A stretch of DNA of 64,000 nucleotides, from the NCBI GenBank assembly GCA_030549495.1, contig JAUIRK010000397.1:124001-188000 (forward strand), given 5' to 3'. Numbering within the stretch: the first letter of the stretch is position 1; every line of letters starts with the position of its first letter. The notes under the pieces were generated by a model. The model was not told the DNA's origin. It saw nothing but the letters and a program-made list of their open reading frames with translations, and made no database searches. The stretch comes from Nectonema munidae (Eukaryota > Nematomorpha > Nectonematoida > Nectonematidae). This document shows, piece after piece, positions 1 to 12,900 of the stretch. Both the position numbers and the translations under genes were made by a program.

Positions 1-290
1 ATCCGCAAAAATTTTTACATCCCCTTTATATCTTCATCCGCGGATTTTTTCATGTTAACATCCTCATCCGCAATTTAAAATCAATTTTTATAAATATCTA
101 TTGAAACTGTTCGTATTTTTTGTTTTAAAACTTACAAGTATGTCTTTAAATTCTAGTAAAAAATGGTAAGATACTGTAAAATATGAAACAACTTTTTAAA
201 AATAATTTATATCCGCATAAAAATTTATTTAGGATATCCGCATCCGCTAGGATGTCAAATCAAATATCCGCGGACACCTCTACTTTTTAG
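1..290. mobile_element. MITE rich in ATCCGC motifs (copy 1, truncated by the window edge)
   Basis: Short ATCCGC/GCGGAT words recur in both orientations, ending in ATATCCGCGGACACCTCTA. The same non-coding design recurs at 22622-22868 and 49406-49743, where the ends read roughly AGAGATGTATC...GATACATCTCT. The left end is outside the window. It is non-autonomous, with no coding capacity; the superfamily is uncertain, possibly hAT by its end sequence. Confidence 0.55.
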
Positions 291-415
291 AAACAATTAA
301 TGGTCTACTCGCCAGTTATCCATTAAATGAAAATTCTGTGCTTTGAATTTTTCGAGAATTAATTCAAATGAAATCAAAGGATTCGTTTTTGAAAATCAAC
401 ATGTGGAAGTGTTAA

Positions 416-637
416 TCTTCGAGGACCAGAATTCTTAATATTAATCATCATCTACTTTCTTTTTCTGTTGAATCTTATTTATTTGACCCGTTTTCGACCG
501 ATGTTCCTAAAGGGAACGCAGGCGAACTCTTTCTTTCAATGAAATGGAATGCGAATTGTGAAGTCGCTGCTTTGTTCTCTCGTAAATCGGTTAGAGCAAA
601 CGATTTTCATTTACTGGTTGGTCTACTTCCCAAATAG
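416..637 (+). pseudogene. hAT transposase fragment (GTF2IRD2/FAM200-like)
   Basis: An open frame of 73 codons without a start contains YLFDPFSTDV, an ELFLSM..N.E..ALF stretch, then DFHLLVGLLPK. This resembles the region just before the hAT C-terminal dimerisation segment in GTF2IRD2/FAM200-type domesticated transposases. After the stop, another frame continues with a degraded FxxxYxxM-like segment (about 640-720). It is frameshifted, and the remaining sequence up to the first SHOC2 exon shows nothing recognisable. Confidence 0.4.
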
Positions 638-920
638 CGTTTGAGATGCCACAAAACGAAAGTGATGATGTGTTTTTGTGCGTATTCGAAAATGATTTAC
701 TGGTGTAAAAAACGATGAAAAAATAATGCTTACAAAACCTAAACTCAAAGTGCACACCTACAATGCCTTTCTTTAAAGTTTATTTAACTTGTCGATATAC
801 TTACTCGGTTAAAACGAAATAAAGCTAAATGTTATTTCCACTTCCTAATAGTATTCATATTTCTTATTTTAAGCCATGGTTATTTTTCTTTTTAAGCAAA
901 CTTTGTTATTGGCATTTCAG

Positions 921-3900
921 GCCTTAGAAGGAGTCATTTTATCAAGAAATTTATTAGACTCCTTTCCATCTGGTGGACCAATGCAATTCACAACAGTCTC
1001 TGTAAGTTTTTCTTTTAAATTTAAACAAAATTTGATACCACCTCTTATTTAGAATCTTGAAGTGTTTACATTCAAGCTTTTACCGCATTTATACCTTTTT
1101 ATTATTGTATGAAATGCGCCATTTTATTTTTTGCTTAAAATTGAAACCCTTACCATGGAGTAGATTCATTTTTGTTACTTTTTTATTTCCTCGCAATTCT
1201 GCAAAGTAATGTTTTGCAGCTAAGATATTAATGTCTTATCAATTCTGGCATAATTAAGATATGGTATATCCCTTATACGATACATTTTTTTTAACCTCAT
1301 CAGATTATAAGGATAAAATGTAGACAAAAACTTTGGAAATTTTTCTGGAAAAGTTATAGGAATATCAAGTGCTCTCATCTCTAAATACTTTTGTAACCAA
1401 ATTTTTTTCTCTAATATATAACAAAAACACAATATTGAAAAAAATATTTTTATTTCACATTATAAAAATTGTTAAACCAAATTTTTTTTGAAATAAATAA
1501 AAAAAAACAAAATATAAAAATAGAAATAATTTTATTTCACATTTTCAACACAACAAGCAATGAATATTTTTTCGGCTGATGAATGATTTGTTCAAACAAT
1601 TTTTCCACAGCTTTGACAAAAGGTACGAGTGGATTTCCTGGAAAAGTTACATTTCTTTGGTTTGATTGAAATTGCTTGTTTTTCGCTTTCATTTTTTTCA
1701 CACCAAATAGTTCAATGCAACACTTTGTATCCTTCAACAAGCGACTATTATGGATTTTTTTTCATGATTTCTTCACTGGAAGATTTTTTAGGAAAAGTTA
1801 CGCGACTTTGTTTAACCATTTTTTTCGCAATCGCAAAGCTATTAAAGCATGCAACGTCTATAATATTATAAAACACAAACATTGGTCAACGAACATTTTT
1901 TCTTCTGAAAGTAAATTCTTCGATGTTCTCATCTAATTGATCAACACTTCCTTTAGTATTATTATAAATATTGAGAGTGTCTGGTAGAGAAGGTGGAAGT
2001 GTATCTCGAGCATAAAACTGATGTTCAAAAGGATTACGGAACGGTTTTTCTTGGGCACGAACGAAATAACAAATTTTTTTTCTATGTCGAACAGATATTC
2101 TGAAGAATTTGGAGAACGTTCTTTAATATTTGACAACTTTAGGAACTTCTTTTCTGTTACAACGAAGTATGTCAAGTAGCGTCATGTTTTTCTCAATCAA
2201 CTCAGGCTAGGTTATGACTGGTAAAAAATTTATCAGTGGTGATATTTCTACCAGTATTGAAGTATTGCTTGCATAAATTCATAACAATTTTTTTGACAAG
2301 ATTTCTTTCTCTCTGTTCATTTTTCCTACCACAATATATTGTGGAATTAAAGCAAATCCGGTAACTTCACAAAGCCAAAAAAATTTAAACCATATTTTTT
2401 TGGTTTTCTTGGTAAGTAGGATTTTCCGGGTTGTTTAACTCTGTAAGGTAATAGTTGCTCATTTACTGTGAGAAATTCCACAGTAATGTAAAATTTTCTC
2501 AAAGATAACACAAAAAGTTCCCAAACTTCTTTGATCGCAGCTATTTTGTCTTCTTTGTTTCTTTCCTCTCTGGTTGATTGGTTGTCAAAACGGAAAAAAT
2601 CTCGGGGAAAATTTCATTCGATTAAGTGAAATGCAAGCTCTGTAAAAAGGACGAGTAACATTTTTATCAAAAAAGTCAAACATACCTGTATGTAGACGTT
2701 TGAGCATGTCGACTTTTCGATTGGAGCATCTCAAAATATGTCTTCAAATTTCTTCAGGTAATACAAAAGATTAAATAATTCAAGTTCGTCTTGAGTTGCT
2801 GTCAAAATCCTTAAGTGTTTTGTACAAATATTTCTTGACAGTCTAACATAGGTTGCAAAGTTTTACTCCATGCTCCCATAATACGTGTCTCAATTACACG
2901 CGGGCTCTCTTCCATATCATTGTCATCATCATTTGAGACTTGACTTAAGGACAAATCTTCAGAATCAGAACAAATTTCCATCTCACTTTCGCTATCATCA
3001 CTTTCCAAAGCTTGGATTCGTAACTCATCTAAGCACAAACTTTCTTCAAAATCGCTCTCATATTCTACATTTTCCAAACTTTCGTCTATAACTTCATTAT
3101 TTTTTAACAAATTAGAGTTTTTGTTATTAGTTCTTTTACGAGAACTCATTGGAATAACGCAAGAAGAAAAATGCAATTAGGTAAGCAGAGTAAAGCGAGA
3201 AAGAGTAGAAGTGAAAGAAAGAAACAACTTCCTGTTTTTATCTCATACCTTGATAATTGCAAAGACGTGTTTGATTGATGAAAAGAATAAAAAGTACCAT
3301 ATGAGCGATTAGACTCCCTTCTCATAGATAAATTCAACAATCACCAATTGCGTGTTTTTTGTTGATGAAATATTCAAACTCAATATACCATTTTCACATT
3401 GAATTCGTCCTTTTCCACAATAAATTCGTCTTTTTTCACAATGAATCCGTCCTTTTTCAAAATTAATTCGTCCTTTTTCACCATGAGTTCGTCCTTTTTC
3501 ACATATTAATCACTTATTATTCAAAAAGGACAAATTCAAAGTGAAAAAGGACGAATTCAATGTGAAAAAGGACGAATTCATTGTGAAAATGGTATATATT
3601 CGATTGCAATTTTGATATTTAGTTCTTAATGCCTACGAGATAGTGTGCATGAAATTTAAAGTTTTTTCAATTGGAAAAATGATAAGAGCCTGAATAGTAA
3701 CTGTCTACATTTGTACCCTTCATATCTGATAAGGGATATATTTGAAATGTTATTTGTTTTTCATTGATGAGGTGTCTGCAGTTTTATTTCTCTAGTGGCA
3801 AAGTGTTATAGAGAAGTTAACGCTAACAATGTCAACCACTAGAATATAAGTTTGAATAATTTATTCTAAGAAATTGGAACTTTTTCATATGGTGGCTCCT

Positions 3901-6900
3901 GCATACAACTCAAAAGGAGTAAACCTAAGTTGCGTTTAATAAAAGCAAAATAAATGAAGGTCTTATTTTTTTAAACTATTTTGCGCCAGCTAGAAAAATG
4001 TGAAAAGGTTTCCTTGATACAGTTCCGCATTTTGGGCGTTTCATAACATTAGATAAAGGTATAATGGAAATTTAATTTTTTACTCTTAGGAAGTGAACAT
4101 GGAACACAATAATATTCAAAGCATACCTTATGCCATTTTCGCCTTTTCAAAATACCTCTCTTCATTAAATCTGAATAACAACCAGATTACTCTCCTTCCA
4201 CTTGGTAAGATCTTTTACAACTATTTCTGATCTTTCTTGGCTTAATTGTGCATGAAAAATAAAAATTGATGAACTAAATTTTGTTTCATGTCAACTTTTA
4301 AAAAAGGTGCAAAAGAGTTGAAAGCGATTTAAGTTCAAAAAAAGATTTAAAGTTTCTTCTCAACCCTGTTTTATTTGATTATTTGTTTTTAATTAGACTT
4401 TGGATCTTGGGATTCGTTACGAGAACTAAAGTTGTCTGCCAATAAACTTGTTTTCCTTCCAGACGAAGTTTCAAATTTGAAAAATCTTGAAACTCTTATC
4501 CTCAACAGCAATGAAATTAAAGTAAACATTTCTGCTGATGTGTGCATTTTTATAAATGATCTCTCCTAGTTTATGAATATAAATATGGTATATGCCTGTT
4601 TGTGGAAGAACTTATTTCTTAAATTTCAGCATATATTTGGTCAACATTTGCACGAAATTTATGAATGGATAAATTAAAAAAATATAAATCTCTTTCAAGG
4701 CACTAAAGAAGTCTATGAAGTCGCTATTATTCGCTACTCTTGAAGAAGTATGTTTGGTCGTAAAAGTGAAATGCTATCTAACATGTAAAAATCACTTTAC
4801 ATGGTATGTTTGCGTATAAAGGCATATATACTTTAAGTGTAAAGCATTATATATATTGACTAGCATTCCCCTATAGAGATCAATAATAATGCTTTGATCA
4901 ACGCATTCTACGCTGCTTTTTTCAACCAATCAAGATGGCCTTCTGAATTCGAAGCATTAACAAATACCAAAGCGAGGCATGTGTAGATTATATAAGCGGT
5001 CATTTACACGCATCCACCTCAAAACCATCATGCGAAAGAAACAGAATTTATATTAAGTTATCAAAAATAGAACTTACACGCGACTGCTTTCAAATATTAT
5101 AGTTATTCCTTATGCGATAACCTTCACATGACGACTTTTTGACATTATTTATTTTGGCTGAAAGAGTCTGATGATTAAAAATATGATTATAAAATAGATA
5201 AATATATCCAAATTTTGTTAAAATTTGCACGATAAACTACGCAAAAGGTAATTATAGAAATTATAAATTAGTACACCAAAAACTGAATTGAACTATGAAC
5301 AGTTGAACTATTTAGCAACATAATGCTTACATACATTCAGTACACACAGAAAAAGAGGGCAAAAAATAAAAAAGGTTCTTTTAGTGCTGGTAGGCTGAGA
5401 AGAGGATTTTGTACTTCCAGTGAATCCTAAAAAGTGATAAGTGATTTATTTTATCTTGCAATTCATTATCTCAACATCATGGAGTTATAACAACGTTCTT
5501 TTGTCAAAGCTTTCCAGTCCATCCTTCTACATCCTTTCTTTATTTTTGAGAATGAACTTTCAAGATAATCATTATTGAAGATAACTCAGAAGTTCAGAGC
5601 TGCAATATCGATATAATTTGAAAACATGGTGGAAATCCATTTTTTGATGGTTTAAATTATCAATGCCACATATGCAACCTTCACATTTTTTTACCATGCC
5701 TCTCTGGTATGTTCTCTATAAGAGAAACATAATTTGAGTGCTCTATTCTGTTTTCGCTTTCATGTAACTAGTGTTTTCCAGTAGTGAGATCTTAACATAT
5801 CTAGAACAAATCTTCTTTTGTACTTTACTGTTCCATATGTTGTAAATTTTTTGTTACATCTTTGGAAAATCTTTGGATACCTCTGCTTGTGTGATCAATC
5901 TTTTACAGTTGAATTTCCCGAAAAGGAATTTTCTCCATTTGTTACGTTTATTTCGAGCTTCATACAATAACATGTTTCTGCCATAATTTTTAGGCCTCTT
6001 TGGCTCACAAACCTTTACTGGACAACCTCTTCTAAAGTTGGCTATTTGTTTGTCAATTCTTACCGAAACTTTTTAAGTCCAGAATATGTGAGAAATATTG
6101 AAATTATGATCATGAATGAACGAACCCCACTGGTGTAATACCGCGTTATGATCTATTTGTTGTTTATTGTCAAATACTAATCAACGTATACATTTTCCTT
6201 CAAAAAAGGAACTCCGATATCATCTAAAAATATATCAGATAAAAAGATGTAGATTACATTGTACAAATAGATGAGACATTCAAAGTATACAAACAGAATC
6301 GATGCTCAACTTTTTATAGTAATTACGTAAGTATTCAAATTAGTGAATTAGATCTAAAACAAAAACACCTTCTTAGAAAAATACTTTTTCTTGGTGTACA
6401 AGTACATAAAAAGATTGGGAATTCTTTCTACAAAAATTAAAAATAAAATTTCAGTGTATTGTGTATATTTGTTTGTGACCTTTGACATCAAATTTGAAGA
6501 ATTGTGCATGTGAATTTATGTCTTTTTGTACTTGCAAACAATTTTAGGTTTGGTTCAGATGCTGTGTTACTCTTTGAAGAGTTGTGCATCAACGCTTCTT
6601 CAAGTAGGATGCGTAAATAGTTTGCTTTTAGTGGAGATTATTCATCAGCCTATTTTCTGATAATTTACTGCGTGAAAAATGGTGATTCAATTTTAGTACT
6701 GTGTGTTATTTTGAGTTTCATTGACAAAAGACGACAATCAAATGGCTTCTCCCATCTATTTAAGAATTTTGTCTACAAAGTTGAAGAGAGGGTTTGTACT
6801 CAAAAATGGTTGTTTTCATATTAAAAATAAAGTGTCCTATTTCGATATTTTATATTCATTTAAATTTTTTGAATTTACAAAAAGACAGAATAATAGGGAC

Positions 6901-9900
6901 ACTTAAGCAAATGCAATTTAGGTCCAAGTTCATCAAATATTTATAAACAAAAAACAAAATATTACCATTTTTTCATACTGGCTAAGAAAAAACTCAAATC
7001 CAATAAATTTTGAGTAAAAATATTTGAACTCTAAGAAAGATACGGATTATAAAACTAAAAGTCTGAAATGGCTAAGTTTAGTTCTAAGACAAGTAAGTTC
7101 GCACTTACTAAACCTTTTTCAGTTTCCTTTTTACACAGGTAATCAAAAAATAACAAAATAGCGGGTAGGAGGGGGTGCGGAAAGTTTTCGCAACATGCTC
7201 AGAATTTTAGTTTGTATATGAGTGTAGTGTGTTTCTCGTGCTTGCTTCTATATTTTTTTGACAGTGTAAAGATTTGACAAATAATCAAGACAGTGAGATA
7301 ATAATACCTGTTTTCATCCATTTTTATTGGTCATAACAAAAATATGTGAAATAAATGTTTGGGTGAAAAATAGAGAAAAAGCATCTAAAAGCTTTGCTTG
7401 ACCTTTTGCTTCTTTAGCATCCGTGTTTGTATTTCTGATATTTGTACTTTTTGGTTTCTACTTGTTTTTAAAACTAACCTTTTAGTACTATTACGGGAGT
7501 TTTTATCATCATAATCTGAAGGAGAAGAATATATCTGAAGAAGTATTCAAGTTTGAAAGTTGCGGAGAAGAAAAACTTTCATTTCCAGAACTTTCAAAAG
7601 ACCGTGGAAGAGTTTTCCATAGTTTCAAACGTGCAAAATAAATTGTTAAATTGGTGTTGGCCTTTTTGATTCAGCTAGGTTAGAAATGAATTCTGAAATA
7701 ATTGCAAACATGTATTCTATGAAGTGAATAGATGCGTTCCATTTTCTTCAATGATAATAATTGTTTTTATTCATTAAGATTCTGTTCATGTATTCATTCA
7801 TCATTATTGTTGTACAATCATTCTTTCCTTGAAATAAGTCTGTCGACAAATGGAACTCTAAACTTGCGACAAAAAGTTTGGTATTTTGTCAGACCTGGCA
7901 TATACATGCATACCAGTGGAATAAACAAAAGCTGAACTGCACAAAATTGTAGATGGATCCACTTTACCGATAATTTTTATCATTCATATTTATTCGTGAA
8001 TTTGCATAATAGTTGACACGTGCTCACAACCATAAAAGTGAACATTTTGGAAGCCTAATGTCTGGATTAGGATTAGTGTAGAATGAGCATTTGTGTTATG
8101 TTGAGCTTAGGTTTAGTGTATATTAGCAATATGCACTTAGTTTATAATTTAGTATATTTTAACCTAATGCATAACTAATCAGGAAAAATGGGTAAACCGG
8201 CACCCTCCAAGCCCCATTGATGTCAGATGGTCAACCATTCGCTATATAAACAATAATTATTTGCTATACCTATTTAGTTAGTAGTGGTATGCGTGCATAC
8301 ATGCTAATTGTAGTATTTCATGTAATTTAGTGAAATAAACATAACGCACCTTTGCATAGCCATCTATCTTCCTTCAATTTGAAAATGAGTATAAACACTT
8401 AGGAGCGTAAAACTTTGGGCTTGTCTCAAATTTTTGGGGTAGTAAGTGGGGGTCACTCGCTGGTCTGTATTTTAATCGAAATTTTTATGAAACGTTGGAG
8501 TTGAGAGAGATTTCGCAAGACTAGTTAAACGGTATCTTTATTCATCGCACTGTCCAGGCAATTTTTCCTCATCTTCTGTTGGTGATCTATCATTTGCTAT
8601 GATTTTTGCTAGGACCAAAGTTTCCCATATCTTCTTCAATGTATTTCATCTATTTTTTTAGTCCTAGCCTTTCTACTCATAATCTCTAACAAGAAATTTC
8701 AACACCTGTTAAGGTGCACTAAAAATGCTATGAATGGAAATAAGCCATGGAGTCATTTCTTCTTTAAAGATTATAACTACAAAAACTTAAGATTTTAGGT
8801 GTTTAATGTTTTCCAAAATCAGGGTATGTGTCATCAGCTTCGTGTTTGTAAAATTATAGTCTAAATAGAAACGAAGCTGTCAAGTTCAAGCCTTGTTATT
8901 TATTTTGCTAATAGTCAAACATTTTGATTTTGGCGATTACCGAAGAAAACTTGAGTTTGTTTTTATGATCAAGAATTGATTTTCGCTGTAGTAGATGAAT
9001 GAGGCGTAAAATGATTTTAGGTTATTTAATTAAAATACGAGTTTCTTAATTGTATTTAATAAGGGTTAATTACCGCACGGGCACCCAAATAAGAATGAAT
9101 CAACATATAAATATGTGCTCAACAAAGTTTTCCTTAAAATTCTCGATGGACCCCCTAAATTTTTTCTGCACTCTTAGGGTACAGTACACATGGACTCGAT
9201 TTAGAAATCCTGGAATACAAAGAAGTTTATTAACTTGTTGCCTTTATAATTCTCGATTGAGATGAATTCATTTAAGCCTACACGATAATAAAGTTTTTAT
9301 ATCGTGCTAGAAATTTGTGTATTTTTAGTAAAGCATATTTTTTCCAGAAACTGCCCGTCTCAATCTGCAGCCTACCCAAACTTCAAGTTCTGGAGATAGA
9401 AGAGAACAAACTTCTACGGCTTCCCGCAGAAATTGGTAATTTTATTTTATATGATAAAAATCGCTAGTTTACATCGTATGGAAGCTCCGTTTTAAGAACT
9501 GTGGGTGTAAACGTAGTTCAGATTTGTTAGAGAAATATGTGCAACTAAATGTACATCGTTTCTGTCTTTTACAGCTAAAACATGGTTCAGAGTTCAACCA
9601 TTTCAAGAAGTATGTCAGAAATTCACATACTTTTACAAGTCATCACCCCAAATAATTGTTAAATATGAATTACTATTTCAAAAGCGGTAATACAAGTTAT
9701 TTTGTTTCCATTACAAAAAGTTCTCATCAAAATGTTTAATTGGAATCGACATTTGATAAGATACTATCAAAATCACTGCGATGAATAAAGCATCTTTTCG
9801 CTACGATTTTTTGAAAGTGCACAGGAAGAATACGTAGATTTTTTTTTCGATTTATTTTTCTCTGTTAACTTCAAATGGATTTGGTAATTTGTGAAAGATG

Positions 9901-12900
9901 GAATATTTTGACTTTCTTTTAAATCTAACTAAGGATTTAATGCTTTCTTACTAATTTCAGAATAAACTAAAATTTGGTCAAGCGGTAGTATAAATATAAA
10001 CGGAGAATTAACCGTTTTTCATTACCCTAAGTTTGAAAAGTGATATTTAGCGAACATATGGTCGCTGAATAGGGGTTGGTTAAGCGTGCCACATAATGTC
10101 ACCCATAATATAATCGTGACCCTTTTTATACATGCACTTTTTGCTACAATAATATTATGACTTGTTATTATACCTGGTTTGTATAAAATATATACACCAT
10201 CATATTTTGCACTTTTCTACATGTGAAATGCCGCCAATTTTTATATGCCAAATAAATATCTTCTTAATCATGGAAGTAATTCGATCAAGATACCCTGCTA
10301 ATGCACTATTGTTTTTTGTTGTTGTCTTTCCCTTGCACTAAATTTCTCTACTTTTTATATGGAATAGTCAAAACTTTTTTTTCAATTAAAAAAAAATTTT
10401 TATTTATCTATTTTAATATTTTTTAATAACGCAAATTAACAAACTTCTTGTGATTTGTATCACGAATTTTATATTACTAATTCTGATTTACGCTCCTATT
10501 CTATATTTTATTTTTATGTATTATTTTTTTACAATCTAGACCAGGCCTTCAACCCAGGACTCATTTTAACCCTGATAAAAATGTTTTGGGCCCCATTACC
10601 TTTCATCAGACTTTAAAATTTAACAGTTTTTTAATTCAGGGAAAACAACAACACATATCTCACAAACAACGTATATTTGAATATCTTTTGACATCAATTA
10701 AAAAAATGAAACTATAGTGGTTCTTCTATTTTAACATATGTATCGTTTTACTCTTAAATAAAAAATTATAGGGCCTGAAGTTAATTTCAATTTAATGTTT
10801 GACCCGCATCTAAAAAGGTTGAAGAACCCTGGAGTACACTAATGATTCCAAAAAGCTTCCTATTTAATGAAAAGCTATATATTTTCAGTGAGACGCAAAA
10901 ATATTTAACAAGAAAATGTCGGTCATTATTATTTTACTCAATTTACACAAACCTAATAGCAACTATCCAAATATTTTTTAAAAAATTCCAATATATACAT
11001 ACTATCTTAATTTATTAACTCTGTTGGCTGATATTTAAGCTTAAAATCCATTCTCCACGTAATTATACCATTGATTTTTTTATCATCTCCACTGCTTTAC
11101 TTTCCTATTGAATGCTGGCCCTCATTTTTCTTTTCAATTATTGTAATTAGGCAATCTCACAAGTCTGCGAAAACTAGACATCCAATCAAACTACATCACA
11201 ACTATTCCTAGCAGTATCGGGTATTTCTTTCATTCTTTTTTACATCTTTTTCTTTCGTTATGCCAAACCAGGCCTGTTTTCAACAGAATTGTAAAGGGCG
11301 TGCTTGCTTGCTTTAAATTACAATTTTTAGTATTATAAATCATAATTTTTGATGCATGCTAACATTTGAATAAGTGGCATTTGAAATAAAAGAGAAGAAA
11401 TTTTATGAAAAGAGGATTCTGAAGACAAAAATTATTTATTTTTTTTGATTTATTTAACTATAAAAAAATTTCCTGTTACAATGAATTATTTTTTTGTTTA
11501 AAGTCAAGATGTCCTTCTATAAAAGCATACTCTTAATGCTTTCTCACTTGTGTTGTTAACGATGGATTTGGAGCTGAAGCATTTGAACTCCAATCTATCG
11601 AATTAGAACCGTATTTTGGGAACGTGATCCGCGATGTTTTCATGAAGAACGCACACCTCAACCACTTAAATAAATCGAACGAAAGACCTTGCAGTGCCAA
11701 ATTCAGGCATCTAAAGCATTCTCTATCAACGTTTCTCTCTCAAGAAATTTCCAAGAATTTGACTTCTACTCCCAAAGCAAAAAGTTGCTGCGGGTCACTA
11801 CACGGCGTCGAGAGTATCAAAATGAAGGAATGCTGTCACTATTTTTGCTAAACAACAGCAAATAATGCGTAGATAGGCTTATTCAGTGAAGTGCAGTGGG
11901 TGCGTCGACTTATGACTGCGTTTGATTTCAACCGACCAATTGTAAGGCGGCGATTTCGTCAGATGTCGGTCATTACTATTATTTTGTAAAAAGAAAGAGG
12001 AGACACACTGAACCTTTATTTATCAAGCTCTTCCGAAACTAAGTTTCTTTATCGAGATAAAATTAGCAAGTGGTAAAGGCAATAACAAGTCTAAAAAACC
12101 TTAAAAGTGAGTTAGTAAAAACCTGTTGGAAGGTTTTAGTAGCAGTAAAAGTAAAAAAGAACAAAAATATTTGGTTTTGGAATAAAAATAGGAAAAAAGA
12201 GCCTTTTTAAAAAGTAAAACCACAGGAGATAAATTATTACATAAAGACATAAAAAAAGTATTGAAGAAAAGTTATAGTAAAAAATAAGCAATGAATGAAA
12301 TTTTTAAAATATCCAACCAAAGAAAAAGAGATGAAGACGTGTTGGTTGGATATGCCTTCTGTTAGAAATAAAGAAGGACTTTTAATGAATAAAATATAAT
12401 GAAATGCTGAGTAGGAAAAATCATGCCCAAGATGTTTTTAATAAAGAAAATGAGATTGAGAACCTAGAAATAGCTGAAAGAGTTTAAGGATCGTTAGAAG
12501 CTGTAACTGTCGAAGAAGTTATTTGTGCTTTTGATCAATTTAAATCAAAGAAGTCAGCAGGGTACAGTGAATGCTCATTAGAAATATTAAAAGTATTTGA
12601 AGATGAAGTAATCGATGTTCTAAAAGTTCTAATTCAAAACATTTTAAATGGGGCACCCATCCCAGAGTCGTGATTACAGAACTATAAAACTTTTAGAACC
12701 GATATGAACATTATGGAAAAAGAAATATTGAATACATCGAAAAGAATCATTGAGATAAGTAAAGTTCAGTTTTGTCAGGAAAAGACACAGATGATGCAAT
12801 CTTCAGTATTAGAAAGCTAATAGAAAAAAACAAGAAGCGAACATAGTCTATTTCATTGGTCTTAAAGAAGAAAGGGTGTTGATGAAAATTTAGTTAAGGC

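Noticed and set aside
1220..1740. Minus-strand frames 1432-1220 and 1740-1537 as the C-terminus of the piggyBac remnant
   Set aside because: The direction is right, but no Cys-rich zinc domain or other piggyBac motif is visible.
11624..11851. 75-codon + strand frame in a SHOC2 intron
   Set aside because: It has a more balanced composition than its surroundings, but no motif was recognised and there are no in-phase splice sites to SHOC2; left unassigned.
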